Shown here: positions 7,301 to 14,183 of the stretch, piece after piece
Layout: each line of letters starts with the position of its first letter
Numbering within the stretch: position 1 is the first letter of the stretch
From: Bacteriovoracaceae bacterium UBA7317
Lineage (GTDB): Bacteria > Bdellovibrionota > Bacteriovoracia > Bacteriovoracales > Bacteriovoracaceae
Length of the DNA stretch: 14,712 nucleotides
Reading direction: 5' to 3'
Assembly: GCA_002474345.1 (NCBI GenBank)
Contig: DKQD01000205.1
Location: forward strand, 1 to 14,712
Program-made: the position numbers and the translations under genes
The notes under the pieces: model-generated
Database searches by the model: none
What the model was told of the DNA's origin: nothing
Seen by the model: only the letters and a program-made list of their open reading frames with translations

Positions 7301-7912
7301 ATGACTAGACTTTATTGTAACACCTGTGAAAAACCACTCAAAACTTGCTTATGCTCTTTCATAAAAAAGATTAATAATCTCAATGATGTCCTTATCTTTC
7401 AACACGTATCTGAAAAAAAACATGCTCTTGGAACTGCCAAAATTTTGGACCTTTCTCTCAAAAATTGTTCTTTACATACTGGAGAAAATTTCGAGGAACA
7501 TTTTCTGAATGATGTTCTTTTTTTAGATAACAAAAAAAATTATCTTCTTTTTCCCACTGATGAAGCAGTATCAATTGACTCACTACCTTTAGAAGAAAGA
7601 AGCAAAATGAGGCTCATTGCTGTCGACGGAACATGGAGGAAGTCCAAACTGCTTCTTCACAAAAACCCTATTTTAAAAAATCTTCCCTCAGTAAAGCTGA
7701 ATCCAGGTAAAACTTCGCGCTACACAATTAGAAAACAACCTTTTTCTGAGGCACTTTCTACATTAGAAGCTGTTTACGAAACCCTCAGTTTTCTGGAAAA
7801 GGACGATGAAAAGTTTTTGCCTCTCATCGAAGCTTTTGACAAAATGATTGAAAATCAAATTCAAAAAATTCCCAAAGAAATTTTTCAAAAAAATTACAAA
7901 AAAAATAAATAA
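7301..7912 (+). CDS. tapT: DTW-domain protein, probable tRNA-uridine aminocarboxypropyltransferase
   Basis: 203 aa. TapT (E. coli YfiP) transfers the 3-amino-3-carboxypropyl group of S-adenosylmethionine to tRNA uridine (acp3U47) in the cytoplasm. Seen here: an N-terminal metal-binding cluster CNTCEKPLKTCLC (C6, C9, C16, C18); HVSEKKHALGTAKIL (35-49), matching the conserved H..E..GTA segment; LLFPTDEA (82-89); the signature VDGTWRKSK (108-116); and SRYTIRKQP followed by LSTLEA (139-157), characteristic of the family. The C-terminal tail is Lys-rich. No strong ribosome binding site precedes ATG 7301 (AGG about ten bases upstream), so translation may be modest. It sits between the divergent J-domain gene and the permease operon and seems a stand-alone gene. 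Family assignment is secure; the exact tRNA position is by family knowledge. Confidence 0.88.
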   Translation: MTRLYCNTCEKPLKTCLCSFIKKINNLNDVLIFQHVSEKKHALGTAKILDLSLKNCSLHTGENFEEHFLNDVLFLDNKKNYLLFPTDEAVSIDSLPLEERSKMRLIAVDGTWRKSKLLLHKNPILKNLPSVKLNPGKTSRYTIRKQPFSEALSTLEAVYETLSFLEKDDEKFLPLIEAFDKMIENQIQKIPKEIFQKNYKKNK

Positions 7913-7916
7913 AAAA

Positions 7917-7946
7917 AAGACAGTGTTTTGATAATTCTTTTATGAT
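7917..7946 (+). promoter_or_regulatory. Candidate promoter of the permease-ligase-dehydrogenase operon
   Basis: AAGACA (7917-7922) and TATGAT (7941-7946) are 18 nt apart, in the 93-nt gap before the permease start. The -10 matches 5/6 and the -35 4/6. No obvious operator repeat is associated with it. No transcriptional regulator gene is adjacent to the operon within the window. Confidence 0.35.
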
Positions 7947-7991
7947 GGTGGAAATTTTTTTTCACAACAAATTAAGGCACCTATGGAATTC

Positions 7992-7999
7992 AAAGGAGA
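7992..7999 (+). promoter_or_regulatory. Ribosome binding site supporting the TTG start of the permease
   Basis: AAAGGAGA ends six bases before TTG 8006. No ATG lies nearby in frame and the family homology starts about 20 codons later, so the TTG start is well supported. Confidence 0.65.
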
Positions 8000-8005
8000 T
8001 TAACT

Positions 8006-9346
8006 TTGGATAATCAAAAACAACCTGCACTTCAAAAAACCCTCACTCCTCTTATGCTTTGGGGTCTTGGTGTCGGCTACGTTATTTCAGGTATGTATTT
8101 TGGTTGGAACCTGGGACTCCCAGAAGGCGGCACATTAGGGATGGCCATAGCCACTTTTATCGTCATCATAATGTATTCAACTTTCACCTTTAGTTATACA
8201 GAACTGGCCTGCTCTCTTCCAAAGGCAGGTGGTGCCTTTATTTACGCTCACAAGGCTTTAGGGCCTAGGTGGGGTTTTATTGGAGGCATGGCCCAAAATA
8301 TAGAATTCATTTTTGCACCACCAGCTATTGCATTTGCTATTGGAGCTTACCTAAACACACTCTTTCCTGAAACAAATACGCTTGTCTTCGCCATAGGATC
8401 CTATTTTATTTTTACCTTTATCAATATTCTTGGGGTTCAATTGGCCGCAACATTTGAACTTTTAATCACTGTTATTGCTGTCATCGGCCTCATCCTCTTT
8501 AGTTCACTCACTCTTCCCCATTTTGAATGGTCATCTTTTCAGCAAAACTCTCTCCCAAATGGAGTTAGTGGTATTTTTAAGGCCCTCCCTTTTGCCATTT
8601 GGTTTTTTCTTGCCATTGAAGGCCTTGCTAATGTTGCAGAGGAAACAAAAAATCCACAAAAAAACATCGTTCTTGGCTTTAATCGGGCCCTGTTTACGTT
8701 AGTCATCTTGTGTGTCGTTACTTATTTTGCTTCTGTTGGTGTTTCGGGTTGGCAAGCAGTTGTTTTCCCTAGTGGGGCAACTGAAGCAAGTGATGCACCT
8801 CTTCCTCTTGCTCTTTCAAAAGTTCCTGGACTCAGTCCAAGCCTAATTAAAACTGTCGTTGCTATAGGAGTTTTCGGACTCGTTGCAAGCTTTCACGGAA
8901 TTATTTTAGCTGCAGGCAGAGCGACTTTTGAGTTTGGAAGAGTTGGCTACGCCCCCTCCTTTCTTGGTAAAATTGGAGAAAAAACAAAAACCCCAATTTA
9001 CGCCCTTATTTTTAATATGATGATTGGTATTGTTTCTCTCCTGACTGGAAAAACAGGAGAAATTATTACAATCGCTTGCTTTGGAGCTCTTACTCTTTAT
9101 GTTATTTCTACGGTGAGCCTTTTCCGCTTAAGAAAGGATCACCCAAAAATGGAGCGTCCCTTTAAAGTAATGGCCTATCCTATTGTCCCTTTCATTGCTC
9201 TCGCTCTTTCATTTTTATGCCTTATTTCACTGGCCATATATAACCCTGGCCTCTTTTTTATATTCCTACTTCTCCTTTTCATACCTTTTTTGGGTTTTGA
9301 AATTTTTCTCTATAGAAAAAATAAAAAGGCATTATCATTCAGCTAA
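8006..9346 (+). CDS. APC-family permease, ethanolamine permease type
   Basis: 446 aa, TTG start. An amino acid-polyamine-organocation family transporter with about 12 hydrophobic segments, located in the inner membrane. The N-terminal part, LGVGYVISGMYFGWNLGLPE (residues 21-40), followed by YTELACSLPKAGGAFIYAHKALGP (64-87 region) and EFIFAPPAIAFAIGAYL (100-116), closely follows the pattern of the ethanolamine permease subgroup rather than PuuP-type putrescine permeases. ANVAEETKNPQKN (about 209-221) is the usual cytoplasmic loop signature of APC amine/amino acid carriers. The downstream ligase gene starts 23 nt after the stop, so this is the first gene of a five-gene operon and supplies its substrate. 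Ethanolamine is the best guess from subgroup resemblance and from the alcohol dehydrogenase in the operon. Other small amines or amino alcohols are possible. Confidence 0.85.
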   Translation: MDNQKQPALQKTLTPLMLWGLGVGYVISGMYFGWNLGLPEGGTLGMAIATFIVIIMYSTFTFSYTELACSLPKAGGAFIYAHKALGPRWGFIGGMAQNIEFIFAPPAIAFAIGAYLNTLFPETNTLVFAIGSYFIFTFINILGVQLAATFELLITVIAVIGLILFSSLTLPHFEWSSFQQNSLPNGVSGIFKALPFAIWFFLAIEGLANVAEETKNPQKNIVLGFNRALFTLVILCVVTYFASVGVSGWQAVVFPSGATEASDAPLPLALSKVPGLSPSLIKTVVAIGVFGLVASFHGIILAAGRATFEFGRVGYAPSFLGKIGEKTKTPIYALIFNMMIGIVSLLTGKTGEIITIACFGALTLYVISTVSLFRLRKDHPKMERPFKVMAYPIVPFIALALSFLCLISLAIYNPGLFFIFLLLLFIPFLGFEIFLYRKNKKALSFS

Positions 9347-9369
9347 ATTTAAAAAAAAAGGATCAAAAA

Positions 9370-10731
9370 ATGGATCAAAATGACATTTTAAAAGAATTTG
9401 AAGATTCCTCAATTAACAAAATTAAATTGGCCGTCAGTGATATAGATGGCATTTTAAGAGGTAAATATATTCACATCAATAAATTTAAATCTGCTCTTCA
9501 AAGTGGCTTTGGTTTTTGTGATGTGATCCTGGGTTGGGATATCAATGACAAATGCTATGAAAATGGAGATGAATCTGATTTTACAGGTTGGCACACAGGA
9601 TATCCCGACAACCCTGCAAGAATAGATCTTTCAACTTATAGAACTGTACCTTGGGACGATGACGTTCCTTTTTTTCTCGCAGATCTAACGGACAACGATG
9701 GTAAGTCACTTAATATTTGTCCAAGAGGACTTCTTAAGAAAATTAAAAAAGAAGCTACTGATCTCGGCTATTCTCCACAATTCGCTCAAGAGTTTGAATG
9801 GTTTAATTTTAGAGAAAACTCTGAGGATATCAACGATGCAGGCTTTCATGATCCAAAGCCAATCACTCGTGGAATGTTTGGATACTCCCTGATTCGGGCA
9901 AGCAGAAACAGAGAATTTATTAACGATATTTTCGACCTCATGGGGCTCTTTAAGGTTCCTCTTGAAGGAATTCATACAGAAACAGGCCCTGGAGTTTATG
10001 AAGCGGCGATTCTTTATAATGATGTCTTGGAAGCAGCTGATAGGGCCATCCTCTTTAAAACAGGTCTTAAAGAAATAGGCCATTTTCACGGTATTATTCC
10101 TTCCTTTATGGCAAAATGGAGTGATGATTACCCTGGGTGTAGCGGACACCTTCACCAAAGCCTTTGGAAAGATGATAAAAATATCTTTTTTGACCCTAAT
10201 AAACCAAACAAAATGAGCCCCATAATGGAGCACTATATTGCAGGAGTTCTTCATTGCTTGCCTGAAATTCTTCCTCTTTATGCCCCCACAATAAACAGCT
10301 ATAAGAGGCTCACAGAAGGTGCTTGGGCACCAACAACATTGACATGGGGGATAGATAATAGGACCTGTGCTCTAAGGGCCATTCCAGGGTCCTCAAAGGC
10401 CACTCGCCTGGAAATGAGAGTTCCTGGCTCAGACGCCAACCCCTATCTTGCCATGGCAGCTTCCTTGGCTTCGGGTCTCTATGGAATAAAAAATAAAATC
10501 CCCCTAAAAACACCGGCAACTCAAGGAAATGGTTATACAAATACACAAAATGGAACCCTTTCCAGGCACCTCGGGGAAGCAACCCAAAAAATGAAAAGCT
10601 CTAAACTAGCAGTTGAGCTCTTTGGAGAAAACTTTGTTAGGCACTTTACAAAATCCAGAGAATGGGAATGGAATGAGCATTTAAACTCTGTTTCAGACTG
10701 GGAGCTGAAAAGGTATTTTGAAATCATTTAA
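9370..10731 (+). CDS. Glutamine synthetase-fold gamma-glutamyl-amine ligase (PuuA-like)
   Basis: 453 aa, ATG preceded by AAAGGAT. The protein has the full glutamine synthetase fold: N-terminal beta-grasp domain with DIDGILRGKYI (24-34), then the ATP-grasp-like catalytic domain. Metal and substrate motifs are intact: QEFEWF (140-145, E141/E143), HTETGPGVYEAA (202-213), GCSGHLHQSLW (256-266, H260/H262), NSYKRL (309-314), NRTCALRAIPG (330-340) and RLEMRVPGSDANPYLA (346-361). The segment GWDIND (55-60) occupies the place where true glutamine synthetases carry their conserved DGSS-type ammonium-side residues, as in PuuA/GlnA3-like ligases. It most likely couples glutamate to an amine using ATP. 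In this operon the amine is probably ethanolamine, giving gamma-glutamylethanolamide. No adenylylation-site signature is evident. Housekeeping GS activity seems unlikely but is not excluded. Confidence 0.87.
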   Translation: MDQNDILKEFEDSSINKIKLAVSDIDGILRGKYIHINKFKSALQSGFGFCDVILGWDINDKCYENGDESDFTGWHTGYPDNPARIDLSTYRTVPWDDDVPFFLADLTDNDGKSLNICPRGLLKKIKKEATDLGYSPQFAQEFEWFNFRENSEDINDAGFHDPKPITRGMFGYSLIRASRNREFINDIFDLMGLFKVPLEGIHTETGPGVYEAAILYNDVLEAADRAILFKTGLKEIGHFHGIIPSFMAKWSDDYPGCSGHLHQSLWKDDKNIFFDPNKPNKMSPIMEHYIAGVLHCLPEILPLYAPTINSYKRLTEGAWAPTTLTWGIDNRTCALRAIPGSSKATRLEMRVPGSDANPYLAMAASLASGLYGIKNKIPLKTPATQGNGYTNTQNGTLSRHLGEATQKMKSSKLAVELFGENFVRHFTKSREWEWNEHLNSVSDWELKRYFEII

Positions 10732-10754
10732 AAACATTCTAAAGGGAATTATAA

Positions 10755-11915
10755 ATGAACTGGAATGAGCATTATAATTATCATTTTCCTACTGAAATCT
10801 TTTTCGGTCCCGGAATAGTCGAAAAACTAGGCGAGCATCTAAAAAATCAGGGTCTTAAGAACCCCTTACTAGTTACCGATGAGGGGCTTTCTAAACTTCC
10901 TCTGTTTTCAAAAATTTTTAAAACTCTGGAAAAAGAGGGCCTAAAACCCGTAGGCCATCACGAAATTCACAAAAACCCCATCAAGTCAGATGTTTTATCT
11001 GGTGTGAAAAACTATCACGATCAGAAGTGTGACTCCATTATAGGTCTTGGCGGAGGGGCATCCATGGACGTGGCAAGGGCGATAGCCCTTAAAGCCTATC
11101 ATGAACGAGACCTCTTCGATTTTGAAGACTCTATAGGTGGAGACAAACATGTCACTGAAAATATTCCTTATTTTGTGACCATTCCCACAACAAGTGGCAC
11201 AGGAAGTGAAGTTGGGAGAAGTACTGTCATCTCTGATAATGAAACAAAAGAAAAAAAGATTCTTTTTTCTCCAAGACTTATGGCAAAAGCTGTTTTTGCA
11301 GACCCTGAACTTACATTGGATCTCCCCTTCCATGTTACTGCAGCAACGGGAATGGATGCTCTAACACACAATATAGAAGCATTTTTAGCGAAAGGCTTTA
11401 ACCCTCTCTGTGACGGTTTGGCCCTTGAAGGGATTAAACTCATAAAAGAGTCTCTGGAAGAAGCAACTCATAGACCTTCTCTAGAGGCCCAAAGTAAAAT
11501 GATGATGGCCGCCCTAATAGGTGCTACAGCTTTTCAAAAGGGACTAGGAGTCGTTCACTCCACGGCCCATCCGCTGTCCACTGTTTTTGACCTTCATCAT
11601 GGCCTGGCAAATGCTATTATGCTAAAATATGGTTTAGAATTTAACCTTAATAGCTGCAAAGAAAAGTTTGAATTCCTCTCGAAGCATATTCAACTAGAGG
11701 ACTCATCATCGGGAGGATTCATTAATTTCATTTCTGAACTCAATCAAAAGCTAGGTCTCCCGCACTCACTTTCTAGTCAAGGTATTAAGGAAAATGATAT
11801 TGAAAAGCTTGCGGCACTTGCTCATAAAGATGTGTGCCATCAATCAAACCCTAAAACTGTAACAGAATTTGATTTTAGAATAATCTATAAAAATGCACTT
11901 CATGGGGAGAAGTAA
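10755..11915 (+). CDS. Iron-dependent (group III) alcohol dehydrogenase
   Basis: 386 aa, the usual length for this family. ATG 10755 has AAAGGGA seven bases upstream and starts 23 nt after the ligase stop. The Rossmann-like N-terminal domain carries the NAD(P)-binding GGGASMD (99-105) and IPTTSGTGSEVG (143-154). The metal-binding domain has all expected ligands by comparison with FucO: D201 and H205 in GMDALTHNIEAF, H268 in VVHSTAHPLS (plus H272), and H282 in LHHGLANA. It should interconvert a primary alcohol and an aldehyde. In this operon the natural substrate would be the hydroxyl of gamma-glutamylethanolamide, giving gamma-glutamyl-aminoacetaldehyde. This replaces the FAD-linked PuuB oxidase of the putrescine pathway, which points to an amino alcohol rather than a diamine. 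The stop is two bases before the next ATG. Confidence 0.9.
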   Translation: MNWNEHYNYHFPTEIFFGPGIVEKLGEHLKNQGLKNPLLVTDEGLSKLPLFSKIFKTLEKEGLKPVGHHEIHKNPIKSDVLSGVKNYHDQKCDSIIGLGGGASMDVARAIALKAYHERDLFDFEDSIGGDKHVTENIPYFVTIPTTSGTGSEVGRSTVISDNETKEKKILFSPRLMAKAVFADPELTLDLPFHVTAATGMDALTHNIEAFLAKGFNPLCDGLALEGIKLIKESLEEATHRPSLEAQSKMMMAALIGATAFQKGLGVVHSTAHPLSTVFDLHHGLANAIMLKYGLEFNLNSCKEKFEFLSKHIQLEDSSSGGFINFISELNQKLGLPHSLSSQGIKENDIEKLAALAHKDVCHQSNPKTVTEFDFRIIYKNALHGEK

Positions 11916-11917
11916 AA

Positions 11918-12688
11918 ATGCTTAAAATTGGACTAACTCCATGCTTTCTTTATCCAGACCCAGAAAGAAAAGTCTTTAGTAAGAAGTCTCTCGTTTATAT
12001 AGAAAAAGATATGGCCTCTTACGTTGGATCAGCGGGGTGTATGCCTATTCTTATCCCAGACTTAAAAGGACCACACCTCGAAAGGTTTTTAGAACAACTG
12101 GATGGCTTTATTTTCCAAGGTGGCAGCGATATTTGTCCCACTACTTATGGTGAAGAGCCCGTTGATAAAGAACGTTGGCCTGGAGACCCCTATAGAGATA
12201 AATTTGAACTTAAAGTTCTCGACTTTGCCTACAAGAATAAAAAGCCTGTTTTGGGAATTTGTAGAGGTATGCAACTTATCAATGTCTTTTTCAAGGGTAC
12301 TCTCTATCAAGACCTCATATTGGAAACAAAAACGCCTCTCGTCCACAGAAGTCAGGAACAGTATGATAAAGTCAAACACCCCATTTCTCTTTCAAAAGAG
12401 GGTGTTCTCTCTTCTCTATACGATGGAAAGCAAGATGTCACAGTTAATTCTGTTCACCACCAAGGTGTAAAGAAACTTGGCAAGAACCTTAAAGTTGAAG
12501 CCATTTGCCCTGTTGATAAATTAGTGGAGGCCATCAGTTACGAGAAGTTTGAAGAATCTTATATACTTGGCGTTCAGTGGCACCCGGAGTTTTCTGAAAC
12601 ACTAAAAGATGAGGTCATTGACCCTACCCCCATTCTCCAAAGTTTTCTAGAAAAAGCAGAAGCGCTAAGAAAAAGGAAAAGCGAATGA
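11918..12688 (+). CDS. Class I glutamine amidotransferase-like gamma-glutamyl hydrolase (PuuD-like, peptidase C26)
   Basis: 256 aa, ATG 11918 behind GGGGAGAAG, two bases after the dehydrogenase stop. The fold is the class I glutamine amidotransferase-like hydrolase. The nucleophile C115 lies in GICRGMQLIN (113-122); the partner H222 and E224 lie in GVQWHPEF (218-225). FIFQGGSDICP (64-74) and VNSVHHQGVKKLG (176-188) are typical of the gamma-glutamyl-GABA hydrolase PuuD and relatives. It should cleave the gamma-glutamyl amide bond at the end of the pathway, returning glutamate. If the substrate is ethanolamine, the product released would be glycine from gamma-glutamylglycine. There is no signal peptide, so it is cytoplasmic. 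The last codons overlap the aldehyde dehydrogenase start by four bases (ATGA), a sign of translational coupling. Confidence 0.9.
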   Translation: MLKIGLTPCFLYPDPERKVFSKKSLVYIEKDMASYVGSAGCMPILIPDLKGPHLERFLEQLDGFIFQGGSDICPTTYGEEPVDKERWPGDPYRDKFELKVLDFAYKNKKPVLGICRGMQLINVFFKGTLYQDLILETKTPLVHRSQEQYDKVKHPISLSKEGVLSSLYDGKQDVTVNSVHHQGVKKLGKNLKVEAICPVDKLVEAISYEKFEESYILGVQWHPEFSETLKDEVIDPTPILQSFLEKAEALRKRKSE

Positions 12689-14046
12689 AGTGCAAAAACC
12701 CAACCACTGAAGAAGAGTTCGATGTTTCCGAAACAAGCCCCCAGGAATTAAAGGAAACATTTCAATCTTTAAAAAATTACCAACCCATTTGGGCAGAATT
12801 TCCTTTAAAAGAGAGGCTTGAATATATTCGAAAATTTTCCGAGGAACTAAAAAAGAGAGAAAAACATTGCGCTGAAGTTTTGACAAAAGAAATGGGGAAA
12901 CCTCTCAACGAATCGATTAATGAAATTAGAGGGGCCAATTCAAGAATAAAATTTTTTTTAAAAAACTCGGAAGAAACTTTAAAATCCTTAAATCTTTCAA
13001 AAAGTGGGAGCATGGGAGAGGAAATAGAGTTTGAGCCTTTAGGAGTTATTGGGAATATTTCAGCTTGGAATTATCCTTATCTTATTGGTGTTAACGTCTT
13101 TATTCCAGGTCTTATTTGCGGTAATACGGTTCTTTACAAACCTTCTGAGTACACTTCTCTAACAGCGCTAGAAATAAAGAGAATCTTCAATGATATAGGC
13201 CTTCCCCAAAATTCTTTTGGCGTTGCCATCGGGGAAAGGACCGTCGGACAAGAGCTATTGAACCTTCCCTTAGATGGTATCTTCTTTACTGGTTCTTATA
13301 AAACAGGCCTTAGTATACACAATGAAGTTTCCAAGCATCTCATTCCAGTAGGCCTTGAACTTGGTGGCAAAGACCCTCTTTATGTCACAAATGAAATCAA
13401 AGATACCGCTCAGGTAGCAGGCTCCGTCTTAGAAGGAGCGTTTTATAATAACGGTCAAAGTTGTTGTTCAGTCGAAAGAGTTTATGTCCAGAAAGATGTG
13501 GCCAACACCTTTTTAGATGAATTCAAAAGCGCTGCCCAAAAGCTTAAAGTTGGAGACCCTCTTTTGCCAGAAACAACTCAAGGACCCCTTACAAGAAAGG
13601 ACCAGGTTGGATTTCTTAAAGCACAGGTTGAAGATGCCATTAATAAAGGTGCCAAAATCCTCTTCGAAGGAGAAGTTCCCAAGGGCCCAGGTTATTTTTT
13701 CAAACCAACAATTCTCAAAAATGTTGATCATTCAATGAATATCATGAAAGAAGAAAGCTTCGGTCCTGTCATTGGAGTTCAGATGGTCGAAAGCGACTCA
13801 GAGGCAATCGAACTTATGAATGACACACCCTATGGCTTAACATCAAGCGTCTATTGTTCTAATGAAGAAAGAGGACGCTCTATCCTGAAAAAGGTGAATT
13901 CAGGAACCGGCTATCTCAATTGCTGTGACAGAGTGTCACCATTTCTTCCGTGGTCTGGTAGAAAAAACTCTGGCTTAGGGTCAACTTTATCATTTTTAGG
14001 AATCCAAGCCTTTTGCCAGCCCAAAGCATATCATGTTAGGAGGTAG
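12685..14046 (+). CDS. NAD(P)-dependent aldehyde dehydrogenase
   Basis: 453 aa, somewhat shorter than the usual 480-500, with a short N-terminus. The ATG overlaps the previous stop (ATGA). Catalytic and cofactor motifs are intact: ISAWNYPY (125-132, N129), YKPSE (151-155, K152), FFTGSYKTG (200-208), the general base E225 in LELGGKDP, nucleophile C260 in NNGQSCCSVERVYV (255-268), and KEESFGPVIG (355-364). The family covers succinic-semialdehyde, gamma-aminobutyraldehyde and related dehydrogenases. In this operon it should oxidise the gamma-glutamyl aldehyde made by the iron-dependent dehydrogenase to the acid, before hydrolysis by the PuuD-like enzyme. It is the last gene of the operon. No clear terminator follows; only 137 nt separate it from the next gene, which has its own candidate promoter. 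Confidence 0.93.
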   Translation: MKCKNPTTEEEFDVSETSPQELKETFQSLKNYQPIWAEFPLKERLEYIRKFSEELKKREKHCAEVLTKEMGKPLNESINEIRGANSRIKFFLKNSEETLKSLNLSKSGSMGEEIEFEPLGVIGNISAWNYPYLIGVNVFIPGLICGNTVLYKPSEYTSLTALEIKRIFNDIGLPQNSFGVAIGERTVGQELLNLPLDGIFFTGSYKTGLSIHNEVSKHLIPVGLELGGKDPLYVTNEIKDTAQVAGSVLEGAFYNNGQSCCSVERVYVQKDVANTFLDEFKSAAQKLKVGDPLLPETTQGPLTRKDQVGFLKAQVEDAINKGAKILFEGEVPKGPGYFFKPTILKNVDHSMNIMKEESFGPVIGVQMVESDSEAIELMNDTPYGLTSSVYCSNEERGRSILKKVNSGTGYLNCCDRVSPFLPWSGRKNSGLGSTLSFLGIQAFCQPKAYHVRR

Positions 14047-14087
14047 CATTTTCCAGCTATTATGTTCGACTTAGTGGGCGTCTGAAG

Positions 14088-14116
14088 TTGGCAAAATTAG
14101 TTCCATATATTAAGAT
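14088..14116 (+). promoter_or_regulatory. Candidate promoter of the final zinc-ribbon gene
   Basis: TTGGCA (14088-14093; 5/6) and TAAGAT (14111-14116; 4/6) are separated by exactly 17 nt. The spacer begins with one arm of an 8-bp inverted repeat whose other arm lies just downstream of the -10. Confidence 0.4.
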
Positions 14117-14129
14117 GCATCACTAATTT
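14094..14129. repeat. 8-bp inverted repeat over the candidate promoter
   Basis: AAATTAGT (14094-14101) and ACTAATTT (14122-14129) are perfect reverse complements 20 nt apart, straddling the -10. The ATGCAT palindrome lies between them. This could be an operator or a weak hairpin at the end of the upstream operon. Confidence 0.35.
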
Positions 14130-14149
14130 GAACTAAAATTCTAACAGTC

Positions 14150-14165
14150 AGCTCTATATTGAGCT
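14150..14165 (+). repeat. Short hairpin in the leader of the final gene
   Basis: AGCTC-TATATT-GAGCT forms a 5-bp stem with a 6-nt loop four bases before the ribosome binding site (GGGGAAAG, 14169-14176). It is near enough to affect access of ribosomes, but short. Confidence 0.25.
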
Positions 14166-14183
14166 ATAGGGGAAAGTGCCGTT

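Noticed and set aside
6713..7308. Plus-strand reading frames of 88 and 110 codons
   Set aside because: They are shadows of the J-domain gene on the other strand, with Ser/Phe/Lys-rich translations expected from antisense of a Lys/Glu-rich gene.
7947..7975. Weak inverted repeat around the long T run upstream of the permease
   Set aside because: The arms (GTGGAAA and TTTTCAC) pair only with a mismatch and are largely a homopolymer effect.
9706..10254. 182-codon minus-strand reading frame
   Set aside because: It is wholly antisense to the gamma-glutamyl ligase gene, whose protein motifs are unmistakable. The translated minus-strand product has no recognisable domain.
10995..11443. Minus-strand reading frames of 112 and 91 codons
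   Set aside because: They are antisense to the iron alcohol dehydrogenase gene, whose metal-binding motifs cover this stretch.
8006..14046. Reading the operon as the ordinary putrescine (Puu) pathway
   Set aside because: No PuuB-type FAD oxidase is present, the permease resembles the ethanolamine subgroup, and an alcohol dehydrogenase is included. The Puu reading remains the main alternative for the ligase, hydrolase and aldehyde dehydrogenase taken singly.
8006..14046. Classical eut operon with a microcompartment
   Set aside because: There are no ammonia lyase subunits, shell proteins or cobalamin adenosyltransferase. The aldehyde dehydrogenase lacks evidence of being a CoA-acylating EutE type.
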